Shown here in pieces: positions 20,214 to 28,957 of a DNA stretch of 64,000 bases (within the stretch, counting starts at the first letter, position 1; the number at the start of each line of letters is the position of its first letter). The position numbers and the translations under genes are program-made. The stretch is from Asticcacaulis sp. ZE23SCel15 (GTDB taxonomy: Bacteria > Pseudomonadota > Alphaproteobacteria > Caulobacterales > Caulobacteraceae): assembly GCF_030505395.1 (NCBI RefSeq), contig NZ_CP130044.1:1969001-2033000 (forward strand). The letters are read 5' to 3'. A model generated the notes under the pieces. The model did not search any database and was not told the origin of the DNA. It saw nothing but the letters and a program-made list of their open reading frames with translations.

Positions 20214-21235
20214 TCCTGCGGGTCTTTTTCCTTTTTGGAATCAAACGGGAAGGCGCCATGCACGGCATCGCTTTTCGGCTTGATCATCACCGATAACAGC
20301 ATGGTCACGGTCAGGATCGCCGCTGTGCCGCCCAGCGACCACTCGATCGGGATCTTATAGATATCAATCAGCAGCATCTTGGTGCCGATAAACACCAGAA
20401 CCAGCGCCAGACCGTAAGGCAGGAGGTGGAACTTTTCATGCAGGCCCGCCAGCAGGAAGTACATGGCGCGCAGGCCCAAAATCGCGAACACATTGGAGGT
20501 CAGGACGATAAACGGGTCGGTGGTAATTGCAAAAATCGCCGGAATAGAGTTGACCGCAAACACCACATCGATGATGCCAATCAGTATGACCACCACCAGC
20601 ATGGGGGTCGCCATTTTCAGGCCATTGACCTTGGTGAAGAACTTTTCGCCGTCAAAATGAGGAGCAATGGTGAAATGTTTACGCACCCATTTCAGGGCCG
20701 GATTGGCCTCAAGGTCCGGCTCGTCGCCCGCCGCCAGCCACATCTTGATGCCGGTGAACACCAGAAACGCGCCGAACAGATAGAGTATCCAGTGGAACTG
20801 CGCGATCAGCCAGGCGCCAACCAGAATCAGCGCCCCGCGTAAGACCAGCGCCACCAGAATCCCGATCATCAACGCGCGCTTTTGGTATTCCGCAGGCACG
20901 GCGAAATAGGTGAACAGCATCAAAAATACGAAGATATTATCGACCGCCAGCGCCTTTTCGACCACATAGCCGGTGATGAACTCCAAAGCCTTGGTGTCGG
21001 CTAACTGTTTGGCGGCGGCATCAGTGCCGGTGCCGCCCCCAAGACCTCCCATGTACCACCACAGGAAACCGACGAACACAAAGCTGACCCCGACCCAGAT
21101 CAGCGACCAGATGGTAGCCTCTTTCATGGACACCTTATGGGCGCCTTGTTTGTTCATGGCGAAGAAGTCGATCAACAGAGCGACAACGACAAAGGCCGCA
21201 AACAGCGACCATAATAACGGCGTACCGACAGACAT
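20210..21235 (-). CDS. TerC-family integral membrane protein (Alx-like)
   Basis: Polytopic membrane protein of the TerC family, whose Alx/MntP-associated members handle manganese export. 341 residues from ATG 21235; a TTG at 21253 is the alternative. About nine helices; TGYVVEKALAVDNIFVFLMLF and VVFAVNSIPAIFAITTDPFIV carry the conserved acidic/Asn residues. A yybP-ykoY manganese riboswitch occupies the leader, as for E. coli alx, so Mn-controlled expression is likely. No strong ribosome site is visible upstream, consistent with structure-controlled initiation. Confidence 0.95.
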   Translation of the reverse strand: MSVGTPLLWSLFAAFVVVALLIDFFAMNKQGAHKVSMKEATIWSLIWVGVSFVFVGFLWWYMGGLGGGTGTDAAAKQLADTKALEFITGYVVEKALAVDNIFVFLMLFTYFAVPAEYQKRALMIGILVALVLRGALILVGAWLIAQFHWILYLFGAFLVFTGIKMWLAAGDEPDLEANPALKWVRKHFTIAPHFDGEKFFTKVNGLKMATPMLVVVILIGIIDVVFAVNSIPAIFAITTDPFIVLTSNVFAILGLRAMYFLLAGLHEKFHLLPYGLALVLVFIGTKMLLIDIYKIPIEWSLGGTAAILTVTMLLSVMIKPKSDAVHGAFPFDSKKEKDPQD

Positions 21236-21254
21236 AATAATGGGTGCTCTCAAA

Positions 21255-21410
21255 AGGACAGACGGGTGGTGTGAACCAGTCCCGGTCTTGCCGTCCGCGC
21301 ATTGAAACTTAAGCGCGGTTACCGTGCCGGAAGTCCTGTGCAGGACTACGTGCTGACGACACGGCGGGAACCTGATACGCGGCTCCGGCTACTCCCCGAG
21401 GGATGCGGTT
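21255..21410 (-). ncRNA. yybP-ykoY manganese riboswitch
   Basis: Leader of the terC-family gene. On the minus strand it carries the two most conserved stretches of this riboswitch class: GGGGAGTAGCC (plus 21387-21397) in the 5' arm and GGCAAGACCGGG (plus 21281-21292) in the 3' arm, separated by GC-rich helices. Position and downstream gene match the known E. coli alx arrangement. The expression platform between 21281 and the start is not resolved. Confidence 0.85.
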
Positions 21411-21460
21411 ATTAATCAGAAAGGCATCCGGTGTGTCAACGGGGCTTTGCGCTCATGCAC

Positions 21461-21491
21461 AAAAAAGCCCTGCCGGTGAGGGCCGGGCTTT
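21461..21491 (-). terminator. Terminator of fba
   Basis: GC-rich stem aaagccc...gggcttt around gccggtgagggc, followed on the minus strand by TTTTTT, 22 bp after the fba stop. Confidence 0.85.
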
Positions 21492-21512
21492 GGTGCGTTA
21501 AGGCTGGTGGCC

Positions 21513-22550
21513 TTACGAGTAATACTTCGCCATCGAGGCCAGCGAGCGGGCCTTGATCTTGGAGGCATTGCCGGCGGTGCCAAATTCCACGAAGCGGTCG
21601 TGACAGACCTTTTGCATCGCTTCCTTGGCGGGTTTCAGGTAACCGCGCGGGTCGAAACCTTCGGGGTTTTCCATCAGGTATTTGCGGATCACGCCAGTGA
21701 TGGCCATGCGGCAATCGGTATCGATATTGATCTTGCGTACGCCGATCTTGATGGCTTTTTGCAGTTCTTCGACCGGCACGCCGTAGGTTTGCGGCATCTT
21801 GCCGCCGTAAGCGTTGATCACGTCCTGAAGGTCCTGCGGCACAGACGATGAGCCGTGCATGACAAGGTGGGTGTTGGGCAGACGTTTATGGATTTCTTCG
21901 ATCACGTTCATGGCCAGAACTTCGCCGTTGGGCTTACGCGAGAATTTGTATGCGCCGTGGGAGGTGCCCATCGCAATCGCCAAAGCGTCAACGCCGGTCT
22001 GAGCCACGAAATCAACCGCCTGATCGGGGTCGGTCAAAAGCTGCGAGTGATCAAGCACGCCTTCGGCGCCGTGACCGTCTTCGGCTTCGCCCATGCCGGT
22101 TTCCAGTGATCCCAGCACACCCAGTTCGCCTTCGACCGACACGCCGCACGCATGGGCGAAATCGACGACGGTTTTGGTGACGTTGACGTTATATTCAAAA
22201 TCAGCCGGGGTCTTGGCATCGGCCTTGAGTGAGCCGTCCATCATGACCGACGAAAACCCGTTCTGAATGGCGGTGGCGCAGGTCGCCGGTGAGTTACCGT
22301 GGTCCTGGTGCATCACCAGCGGAATTTCCGGATAGATTTCAATCAGCGCCTCGATCATCTTGGATAGCATGATGTCGTGGGCGTAGTTGCGGGCCCCGCG
22401 GGAGGCCTGAATGATCACGGGTGATTCCGTGGCGCGGGCAGCGTCAAGGACGGCCAGCCCCTGTTCCATATTATTGATATTAAAGGCCGGTACGCCGTAA
22501 TTATTCTCGGCCGCGTGGTCGAGAAGCTGGCGTAAACTGATACGAGCCAT
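21513..22550 (-). CDS. fba: Class II fructose-bisphosphate aldolase
   Basis: Zinc-dependent aldolase joining or splitting the triose phosphates, 345 residues. [12 protein letters not shown] at the N-terminus, the zinc ligands in VMHQDHGNS and LVMHGSSS, the [12 protein letters not shown] loop and the C-terminal [11 protein letters not shown] are typical of the CbbA/long-type class II subgroup. It is the last gene of the gap-pgk-fba run, after a 199-bp gap that holds a 12-bp-arm hairpin at 22694-22727. Confidence 0.97.
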   Translation of the reverse strand: MARISLRQLLDHAAENNYGVPAFNINNMEQGLAVLDAARATESPVIIQASRGARNYAHDIMLSKMIEALIEIYPEIPLVMHQDHGNSPATCATAIQNGFSSVMMDGSLKADAKTPADFEYNVNVTKTVVDFAHACGVSVEGELGVLGSLETGMGEAEDGHGAEGVLDHSQLLTDPDQAVDFVAQTGVDALAIAMGTSHGAYKFSRKPNGEVLAMNVIEEIHKRLPNTHLVMHGSSSVPQDLQDVINAYGGKMPQTYGVPVEELQKAIKIGVRKINIDTDCRMAITGVIRKYLMENPEGFDPRGYLKPAKEAMQKVCHDRFVEFGTAGNASKIKARSLASMAKYYS

Positions 22551-22693
22551 GGAATTTTCCCTCTTTCATGCTTCGTGTTTACAAATGGCCGCCGCGTCAA
22601 AATATGCCAGCGCGGCGAAGGTTATGGTCTTTAAGTTTTGGTCATGGCTGCCTGTTAACAGCCCTTTTTTTGTTATGGTATTGATCATTATAG

Positions 22694-22727
22694 ACCTCAA
22701 AGGATCAAAAACTCAATCCTTTGAGGT
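22694..22727. repeat. Hairpin between pgk and fba
   Basis: Perfect 12-bp arms acctcaaaggat/atcctttgaggt with a 10-nt loop, in the gap after pgk. No T-run follows on the minus strand, so it may be an RNA processing or stability structure rather than a terminator. Its loop is unlike those of the type A and B hairpins. Confidence 0.6.
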
Positions 22728-22749
22728 GGTTAACTGTGTGATCCGCGCC

Positions 22750-23946
22750 TCAGCCGTTTAAAGCCGCAACACCGGGTAGTTCCTTGCCTTCCATCCATTC
22801 AAGAAACGCGCCACCGGCCGTTGAGACAAACGTCATGTCATCCACAACACCGGCGTGATTGAGGGCGGCAACCGTATCGCCGCCACCGGCCACAGCGGTC
22901 AGAAGCTTGGCCTTGGTTTGCGCTGCCGCAAAATGGGCGGCCTCAACGGTAGCTTTATCAAAGGGTGGCAATTCAAATACGCCCAAAGGGCCATTCCAAA
23001 TAAGGGTTTTTGATTTAGAAATAGCGTCTTTCAGAATATCCACGGTCTTCGCACCTGCGTCAAATATTTTATCGTCAGGGGTGAGTGCGTCATCAATCGA
23101 GATTTCGCGCGACGGGGCGTGGGTCTTGAATTCCGTGGCGACAACCACATCGACCGGCAGCAGGATTTCGCAGTGGTTTTCATCGGCCAGCTTCATGATC
23201 TCACGCGCCGTGTCGGCCATGTCTTTTTCGCACAAGGACCCGCCGATGTCGTAGCCGAGGGCATAGAGGAAGGTGTTGGCCATGCCGCCGCCGATCGACA
23301 GGGTATCGAGACGGGTGACAAGGTTTTTCAGCAGATCAAGCTTGGTTGAGACTTTTGAGCCGCCGACAATGCCGATGACCGGACGCACCGGTGTGCCGAG
23401 GGCGGCATCGAGCGCCTCAAGCTCACGGCGCATGGACTCACCGGCATAGGCCGGGATCAGGTGCGCGACCCCTTCGGTCGAGGCGTGGGCGCGGTGGGCG
23501 GCGGAGAAAGCGTCATTGACATAGATGTCGCCCATGGCGGCCAACTGCGCGGCGAACTCAGGATCGTTTTTTTCTTCGCCGGCGTGGAAGCGGACATTTT
23601 CCAGCAGGATCACGCCGCCGTTTGCCATATTGGTGATCAGAGCCTTGGTCGCATCGCCTACGCAGTCATCGCTGAACGATACGGGCGCACCGAGCAGGTT
23701 CGACAGGGCGGGGGCCACGAAAGCCAGCGACATTTCCGGGACGACCTTGCCCTTGGGGCGGTCAAAGTGCGCCAGAAGGGCGACCTTCATGCCCTTGGCC
23801 GTCAGTTTCTGAATGGTCGGCAACGCGACGCGCAGGCGAGTGTCGTCGGTGATTGTGCCGCCATCGACGGGGACGTTGAAATCAACCCGCACAAGCGCGG
23901 TCTTACCGGCTACATCTTTGAGGCTGTCTAGGGTTTTAAAAGGCAT
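22750..23946 (-). CDS. pgk: Phosphoglycerate kinase
   Basis: Transfers phosphate between 1,3-bisphosphoglycerate and ADP. 398 residues from ATG 23946, which has AGGAG five nt upstream; the in-frame extension to 24006 is rejected. Substrate-binding [15 protein letters not shown], the hinge, the nucleotide-binding GGGDTVAAL and the C-terminal [18 protein letters not shown] are present. It lies in the gap-pgk-fba run. Confidence 0.98.
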   Translation of the reverse strand: MPFKTLDSLKDVAGKTALVRVDFNVPVDGGTITDDTRLRVALPTIQKLTAKGMKVALLAHFDRPKGKVVPEMSLAFVAPALSNLLGAPVSFSDDCVGDATKALITNMANGGVILLENVRFHAGEEKNDPEFAAQLAAMGDIYVNDAFSAAHRAHASTEGVAHLIPAYAGESMRRELEALDAALGTPVRPVIGIVGGSKVSTKLDLLKNLVTRLDTLSIGGGMANTFLYALGYDIGGSLCEKDMADTAREIMKLADENHCEILLPVDVVVATEFKTHAPSREISIDDALTPDDKIFDAGAKTVDILKDAISKSKTLIWNGPLGVFELPPFDKATVEAAHFAAAQTKAKLLTAVAGGGDTVAALNHAGVVDDMTFVSTAGGAFLEWMEGKELPGVAALNG

Positions 23947-24015
23947 GAGGGCTCCTATGATGAGCAGAAATGATGATCGCTTAAAGCTCTCGTTGTAGTG
24001 CATCAAGAGCGGAGC

Positions 24016-24559
24016 TTAGTAATTTGGTACTTCATAAACAGGTGCATTAAAAATAGTCTTACTGTGGGCCTGCTCACTTAAAAAAATGAGCACGCATTCG
24101 TCCCGGTCATGAATGGTAAGTTTGCCATTAAAGCCTTCATCAACTTCACCGGCTCGGAGTATCACTTGCGCAGTGCCTATTTTTAATCTGATGATTTGCA
24201 AACCTGTTTCAGTGGTGGTGGGCCGCTCAATTTCATCAATGATTTCCCAAAGGGAATTCGGGTATATGTCTCGTTCTGAAAAAGCCGCTTCCGAGATCGG
24301 AAATCAGATTTTTGGTTTCAGGTACGAGGTGGGGCCACAATTCCCAATCAACGTCGTTCTGGGCCGTGGTAAAATGAACAGTCTTGCCACTAAGCATTCG
24401 CATTTCCAAGACATTGGCTTGGATAAAATCAAAGTCGGGATGAATGAATAGGCCGTTATCGTCAGGGCCGTAGAACGCCATTTCTTGCGCCCAGGCACTA
24501 AGGACGGTTTCTCCGCTTATAGAGCTTAAAACGTCGCTTGGGTGAGCGGAGTTATTCAT
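24016..24559 (-). pseudogene. Frameshifted orphan gene between gap and pgk
   Basis: About 180 residues if one base is removed from the three-A run at 24301-24303 (plus strand): the part from ATG 24559 (MNNSAHPSDVLSS) to TKNLI joins PISEAAFSERDIYPNSLWEIIDE and the C-terminal half ending APVYEVPNY. Both halves keep protein-like composition on either side. The protein is soluble, acidic and Trp-containing, with no family I recognise; it is the kind of small accessory protein often found near immunity genes. It is inserted into the gap-pgk run. Confidence 0.65.
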
Positions 24560-24580
24560 TTTCAGGTCTGCTGTAAAAGT

Positions 24581-24617
24581 GAAAAAGTTCCGAAGGGCCG
24601 CCCCAAGGAACTTTTTC
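24581..24617 (-). repeat. Type B hairpin, 11-bp arms and 15-nt loop
   Basis: Perfect 11-bp arms gaaaaagttcc/ggaactttttc around the loop gaagggccgccccaa. The loop differs from the copy at 4630-4644 at two positions while the arms are unrelated. It sits just upstream of the orphan gene 24016-24559 and is read in the minus direction as ...TTGGGGCGGCCC... preceded by ATACGGA. Confidence 0.85.
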
Positions 24618-24638
24618 TCCGTATCGGCAAGGGGGCAC

Positions 24639-24664
24639 ATGGGGGAAAACCGGTTTTCCCCCAT
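24639..24664. repeat. 26-bp perfect palindrome behind gap
   Basis: Perfect palindrome atgggggaaaacc/ggttttcccccat without a loop, 4 bp past the gap stop codon. It could form a cruciform or an RNA hairpin ending the gap message. It occupies the place where a type A hairpin would be expected next to the type B hairpin at 24581. Confidence 0.75.
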
Positions 24665-24668
24665 GATA

Positions 24669-25691
24669 CTAAAGGAATTTCCCAAACGCCACAGCCGTAT
24701 CCGCCATGCGGGTCGAGAAACCCCACTCATTGTCGTACCAGGTCAGGATGCGCACAAACTGACCGTCGATGACCTGCGTCTGGTTGAGCGCAAAGGTCGA
24801 GGACGCCGGATTGTGGTTGAAGTCCGAAGACACCAGTGGCTCATCCGTATAGGCCAGAACACCCTTCATCGGGCCGTCAGCGGCAGCGATGATGGCGGCA
24901 TTGACGTCTTCCTTGGTGACCGGGCGCGACGGCACGATCTTGAGGTCAACAACCGACACATTGGGGGTCGGTACGCGGATCGAAGACCCGTCGAGCTTGC
25001 CCTTAAGGTGCGGCAGGACGAGGCCCACAGCCTTGGCCGCGCCGGTCGAGGTCGGGATCATGCTCAGGGCTGCGGCGCGGGCGCGGTACAGATCCTTGTG
25101 CATGGTATCGAGCGTTGGTTGATCACCGGTATAGGAGTGGATGGTCGTCATATAGCCGCGCTCAATGCCGCACAGGTCGGATAAGACCTTGGCAACCGGC
25201 GACAGGCAGTTAGTGGTGCACGATGCGTTGGAGATCACCACATCATCGGCGCTTAAGGTGTCATGGTTGACGCCGTAGACGATGGTTTTGTCGGCATTGT
25301 CGCCGGGGGCGGAGATGATGACCTTTTTCGCGCCGGCCTCAATGTGGGCCAGAGCCTTGTCCTTGGCGGTAAAGATACCGGTACATTCAAAAGCGATATC
25401 GACGTTTAGCGCTTTGTGCGGCAATTCAGCCGGGTTCTTAATGGCCGTGACCTTAATGGGGGCATAGGCGCGGCCATTGGCGTTGATCACGATAGAGTCG
25501 CCTTCGACCTTGACCTCGGCCGGGAACTTACCGTGCACCGAATTGTAGCGCAGCAGGTGGGCATTGGTTTCCACCGGCCCCAGATCGTTGATCGCCACCA
25601 CTTCGATATCCGTGCGGTTATTCTCGATGATCGAGCGCAGAACCAGACGGCCGATGCGGCCAAACCCGTTAATCGCAACACGTAACGCCAT
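24669..25691 (-). CDS. gap: Glyceraldehyde-3-phosphate dehydrogenase, type I
   Basis: Oxidative phosphorylation of glyceraldehyde 3-phosphate. 340 residues: the Rossmann motif [13 protein letters not shown] at the N-terminus, the catalytic Cys in [16 protein letters not shown], and the C-terminal [15 protein letters not shown]. First gene of the gap-pgk-fba run. Upstream lie a Caulobacter-type promoter (25762-25789) and a LacI-type palindrome (25815-25828), which suggests sugar-responsive control. Confidence 0.98.
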   Translation of the reverse strand: MALRVAINGFGRIGRLVLRSIIENNRTDIEVVAINDLGPVETNAHLLRYNSVHGKFPAEVKVEGDSIVINANGRAYAPIKVTAIKNPAELPHKALNVDIAFECTGIFTAKDKALAHIEAGAKKVIISAPGDNADKTIVYGVNHDTLSADDVVISNASCTTNCLSPVAKVLSDLCGIERGYMTTIHSYTGDQPTLDTMHKDLYRARAAALSMIPTSTGAAKAVGLVLPHLKGKLDGSSIRVPTPNVSVVDLKIVPSRPVTKEDVNAAIIAAADGPMKGVLAYTDEPLVSSDFNHNPASSTFALNQTQVIDGQFVRILTWYDNEWGFSTRMADTAVAFGKFL

Positions 25692-25761
25692 ATTTAGCTT
25701 CCCTTATAGTAGATTTTGAAACCGTCCTGACGGGCGGAAGCGTAGATCAAATGCGGGTTTC

Positions 25762-25789
25762 GTTTTGGCCCAAACCCCTGACAAGTCAA
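25762..25789 (-). promoter_or_regulatory. Caulobacter-type promoter of gap
   Basis: On the minus strand TTGACT, a 14-nt spacer, then GCCAAAAC, matching the Caulobacter housekeeping consensus TTGaCgS-N(10-14)-GCtANAWC. It leaves a leader of about 65 nt before the gap ATG. Confidence 0.65.
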
Positions 25790-25814
25790 GACCTAATCGG
25801 CCCTAACGGCTATA

Positions 25815-25828
25815 TGATAACGCTATCA
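25815..25828. promoter_or_regulatory. LacI-family-like operator upstream of gap
   Basis: TGATAACGCTATCA, a near-perfect 14-bp palindrome with the central CG typical of LacI/GalR-family operators. It ends about 25 bp upstream of the -35 box of the gap promoter and 28 bp from the end of the histidine kinase gene. Confidence 0.55.
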
Positions 25829-25855
25829 ATGGGTTTCAACAGGCCCGCTTGCGGC

Positions 25856-27394
25856 CTAAAGCCGCGGCAGGGTGAAGATGGCATCCAGACCGCTTAAAAT
25901 CCCGCCTTCGTAGCGGTTTTCAAGGCGCAGACTACCGTGCATGGACAGGCTTAAGGATTGCGCGACCGATAGCCCAAGGCCTGCGCCGCCGGTATCGCGG
26001 TTGCGGGAGGTTTCCAGCCGGTAGAACGGCTCAAACACCGCCTCAAGCGCCTCAGTCGGCATGCCGGGGCCGTGGTCGCGGATCACGACCTCGGCTATGT
26101 TTTCACGCGCCCGCAGGATCACCTCACAACCGTCGCCGTACCGGCAGGCATTTTCAATCAGATTGGTCACAATGCGCCGGATGGCCATGTCATTGCCCAG
26201 CACGGTTATGTTCTCAGCAATGTCGCCGCAGGTGACGTCGTGAATATCGGCATTGTCTTCGCACACGATCTCGATCAGGGACGACAGGTCAAGCCGGGTC
26301 AGGGTCTGCGCCATTTTCTCAGCGCTGGCGAACCCAAGTGCGGAATTGATCAGACTGTCCATGTGGGCAATGTCCTGATTGATCTTATCGCGGGCAGGTT
26401 CCTGCAGGGTTTCAATCCGCAGACGCAGACGCGCCAGCGGTGTTTTCAGGTCGTGGGCAATGGCGGCAATCAGGGCGGTGCGGGACTCGACCTGTTTCTT
26501 GAGCCTGACTTGCATGTCATTGAGGACTTCGGTGGCGGCGCGCACTTCCTTGGGGCCGCGCGCTTTCAGTGGGGCGGCATCTGCGTCAAAGCCCAGTGTG
26601 CGCGCCCCTTCGGCCAGAGCGCGGATCGGGCGGGTCAGGCGGCGTGACATGAAAAAGGCCAGCGGCGTGACCGCCAGCGCGGTCAGTAAAAACCCGATCA
26701 GCAGGTTTTTCTGCCACGGCTCAATCAACGGGCGCGGCGGGATCAGGACGCGCCAGGTATCATCGGTTTGCTTCCATGCGGCCCGAAAGGCCGGGAAGGT
26801 CACCTGCGTGTTCAGGCTTTCCGGCAGTTCCGATGCGCGGAAATCAGGGCCGATCATTCTGAGATTATCACGCGGGCCATCGGAACCCATATTACGCGGC
26901 GGCCCATCCGGCCTCGCAAATTTTGGCCCACCTTCCGGGGCTCTGTGTTGCGGCCCTTCCGGGCCGGGGGCCATCCAGCGCTGAGGGCCGGGGCCACCGA
27001 AACCATTGCGTGATTTCAACCGGCCATCGACGTAAATATTGGCTTCCGGCACGCCCAGAACCTTGGCCAGACGTTCTCGCAAGAAAGTTTCAAACGGATG
27101 AGAGCGATCCGGGTCTGCCAACTGGCGGGCAACGAAGTCCGGCGTTTCAGCCACCGTTTCCATGCGCAGGGTGCGGCCGGTGCGCAGCTTAACCTGCCCG
27201 GTCTTCAGGGCCTGCGCCGCTTCGGTGAGGGTATAGCCCTGCGGCGGCGGGGACGGGGCTTTGAGCACGATCAGGGTGTTGATCGCCAGCGACAGGACAA
27301 GCACCGCCAATGCCATGCCCAGTACCTGCCAGAAAATCGGCAGATCCGGAAAAAAGCGTGAGGTTTTAGGTGGTTCGGCCTTGGGATCAGACAT
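25856..27394 (-). CDS. Sensor histidine kinase, EnvZ type
   Basis: Membrane kinase, 512 residues. One helix near residues 23-47, a periplasmic region of about 180 residues containing an unusual Gly/Pro/Arg-rich stretch (roughly 140-185), a second helix with LIGFLLTALAVTPLAFF, HAMP, then HisKA with the phospho-His in AAIAHDLKTPLARLR and a HATPase domain (NLIENACRYGD, DHGPGMP, GGAGLGLSVAQS). Its start lies 9 bp after the response regulator stop, so the two form an operon. The signal is unknown. Confidence 0.95.
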   Translation of the reverse strand: MSDPKAEPPKTSRFFPDLPIFWQVLGMALAVLVLSLAINTLIVLKAPSPPPQGYTLTEAAQALKTGQVKLRTGRTLRMETVAETPDFVARQLADPDRSHPFETFLRERLAKVLGVPEANIYVDGRLKSRNGFGGPGPQRWMAPGPEGPQHRAPEGGPKFARPDGPPRNMGSDGPRDNLRMIGPDFRASELPESLNTQVTFPAFRAAWKQTDDTWRVLIPPRPLIEPWQKNLLIGFLLTALAVTPLAFFMSRRLTRPIRALAEGARTLGFDADAAPLKARGPKEVRAATEVLNDMQVRLKKQVESRTALIAAIAHDLKTPLARLRLRIETLQEPARDKINQDIAHMDSLINSALGFASAEKMAQTLTRLDLSSLIEIVCEDNADIHDVTCGDIAENITVLGNDMAIRRIVTNLIENACRYGDGCEVILRARENIAEVVIRDHGPGMPTEALEAVFEPFYRLETSRNRDTGGAGLGLSVAQSLSLSMHGSLRLENRYEGGILSGLDAIFTLPRL

Positions 27395-27403
27395 ATTTGA
27401 GGG

Positions 27404-28147
27404 TTACTTCAATGGCCTGAACATATAGCCGATGCCGCGAATGGTGCGGATGATCTCATCCTGAGTATCGTCATTGAGCTTACGGCGCAAACGGCTGATC
27501 TGCACATCAATGGCGCGGTCAAAGCTTTCGGAGTTTGGGCCGTGCAGGTAGTCAAGAATTTGGTCGCGGCTCAACGCACGACCCGGACGGTCGAGGAACA
27601 CGCGCAACAGCTCGAACTCGGCATTGCTAAGCGCCACCTGAACCCCATCGGGGCGGATGAGGATGCGCTTGATATTATCAAGCTGCCAGCCAAAAAAATG
27701 CGTGATGGGCGATGTGCCGTCCTGACGCGGACCCTGTTCACCACGGCGCAGGATGGCCCGCACCCGCGCCAGCAGTTCACGCGGGTGAAAGGGCTTGGCC
27801 AGATAATCATCGGCCCCAAGTTCAAGGCCGACGATCCGGTCAACCTCTTCGGCGCGGGCGCTCAGCATGATCACCGGCGGGCCCTTGGCGGCATTCAGTC
27901 GTCTGCAAATCGACAGGCCGTCTTCGCCCGGCATCATAAAATCAAGCACAACCAGATCAATATCGCCGCGCATTAGCACGCGATCCATTTCGCGCGCTCC
28001 GGACGCGGTATGAATCTCAAAACCATGCTGACCCAGAAAATCGGATATCAGGTCGCGCAGTTCCCGGTCATCATCGACCACCAGCAGGCGCGAGGTCTTC
28101 ACTGACGGGGTAGCGGTAGAGGCGGATGCCGAAGCGGTCTGGGTCAT
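27404..28147 (-). CDS. OmpR-family response regulator
   Basis: DNA-binding partner of the adjacent kinase, 247 residues. The receiver domain has the acidic pair DDD, the phospho-acceptor Asp in DLVVLDFMMPGEDG, Thr/Ser in MLSARA and Lys in LAKPFHPREL. The C-terminal winged helix carries LSNAEFELLRVFLDRPGRALSRDQ and RAIDVQISRLRRKL. A Ser/Thr/Ala-rich tail of about 20 residues precedes the receiver domain. Confidence 0.96.
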   Translation of the reverse strand: MTQTASASASTATPSVKTSRLLVVDDDRELRDLISDFLGQHGFEIHTASGAREMDRVLMRGDIDLVVLDFMMPGEDGLSICRRLNAAKGPPVIMLSARAEEVDRIVGLELGADDYLAKPFHPRELLARVRAILRRGEQGPRQDGTSPITHFFGWQLDNIKRILIRPDGVQVALSNAEFELLRVFLDRPGRALSRDQILDYLHGPNSESFDRAIDVQISRLRRKLNDDTQDEIIRTIRGIGYMFRPLK

Positions 28148-28246
28148 GTGCTTGCCGTGGGTTCGCGGTCGTTGGGAGTATATCCGCTTATGACCGTCAT
28201 GTGGGGCAATAAGATTTCATGATTGTAACATAACCAATGCCACGGG

Positions 28247-28957
28247 TCAGGATACACTTCGCGCCAGCAGCTTCTGGATATCCTCCGGCGTCAGTATCCG
28301 CCACTGACCGGGTTTTAGGTCACCTAAAGTCAGCTCACCCATGCGGGCGCGGTGCAGGGTCTCAACATGGTTGCCTACGGCGGCAAACATCCGGCGCACC
28401 TGATGATAGCGGCCTTCATAGAGCGTAAGACGAGCTGTGGTCTCACCGGTGACCTCAAGAAATGCCGGTTTAAGCGGCTCTTTTTCGGCTTCCAGTAACA
28501 AGGTGCCGGATTCAAATATCGCCCCTTCATGACCGTTCAGCGGACGGGCCAGCGTCACCTCATAGACCTTGGGGACATGGTTTTTTGGGGATATGATCCG
28601 GTGCAGAAAATCGCCATCATCGGTAAACAGCAACAGCCCCGACGTATTGGCATCCAACCGCCCTATGGTCGACAGCACCGGCTTGCGATCCCCGAAACGG
28701 GCAGGTAGCAACTCATAGACCAACTGGCCGGTGTCCTTGGTCGAGCAGACATAGCCGGTCGGTTTGTGCATCAAAAGCACCACGCCATGATCGGGATCGA
28801 GCGGGCGGCCCTTGTAGCGGATATCGTCGTGGGCGATTTTGGCGTCGTCGCTCAGGCGTTCACCGTCGGCATCGGTGAACACGCCCATGCGGATCAGCTT
28901 TTGCACGTCCTTGCGCGAGCCATAGCCCAGATTGGCGAGGTGTTTGACCAGCCGCAT
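28247..28957 (-). CDS. RsuA-family 16S rRNA pseudouridine synthase
   Basis: Converts a uridine in small-subunit rRNA (U516 in E. coli RsuA) to pseudouridine. 236 residues with an N-terminal S4 RNA-binding domain (VKHLANLGYGSRKDVQKLIRMG) and the catalytic Asp in GRLDANTSGLLLFTDDGDF. YEGRYHQVRRMFAAVGNHVETLHR is the usual C-terminal motif. Its ATG overlaps the stop of the methyltransferase upstream (TGATG), indicating coupling between two rRNA-modification genes. Confidence 0.93.
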   Translation of the reverse strand: MRLVKHLANLGYGSRKDVQKLIRMGVFTDADGERLSDDAKIAHDDIRYKGRPLDPDHGVVLLMHKPTGYVCSTKDTGQLVYELLPARFGDRKPVLSTIGRLDANTSGLLLFTDDGDFLHRIISPKNHVPKVYEVTLARPLNGHEGAIFESGTLLLEAEKEPLKPAFLEVTGETTARLTLYEGRYHQVRRMFAAVGNHVETLHRARMGELTLGDLKPGQWRILTPEDIQKLLARSVS

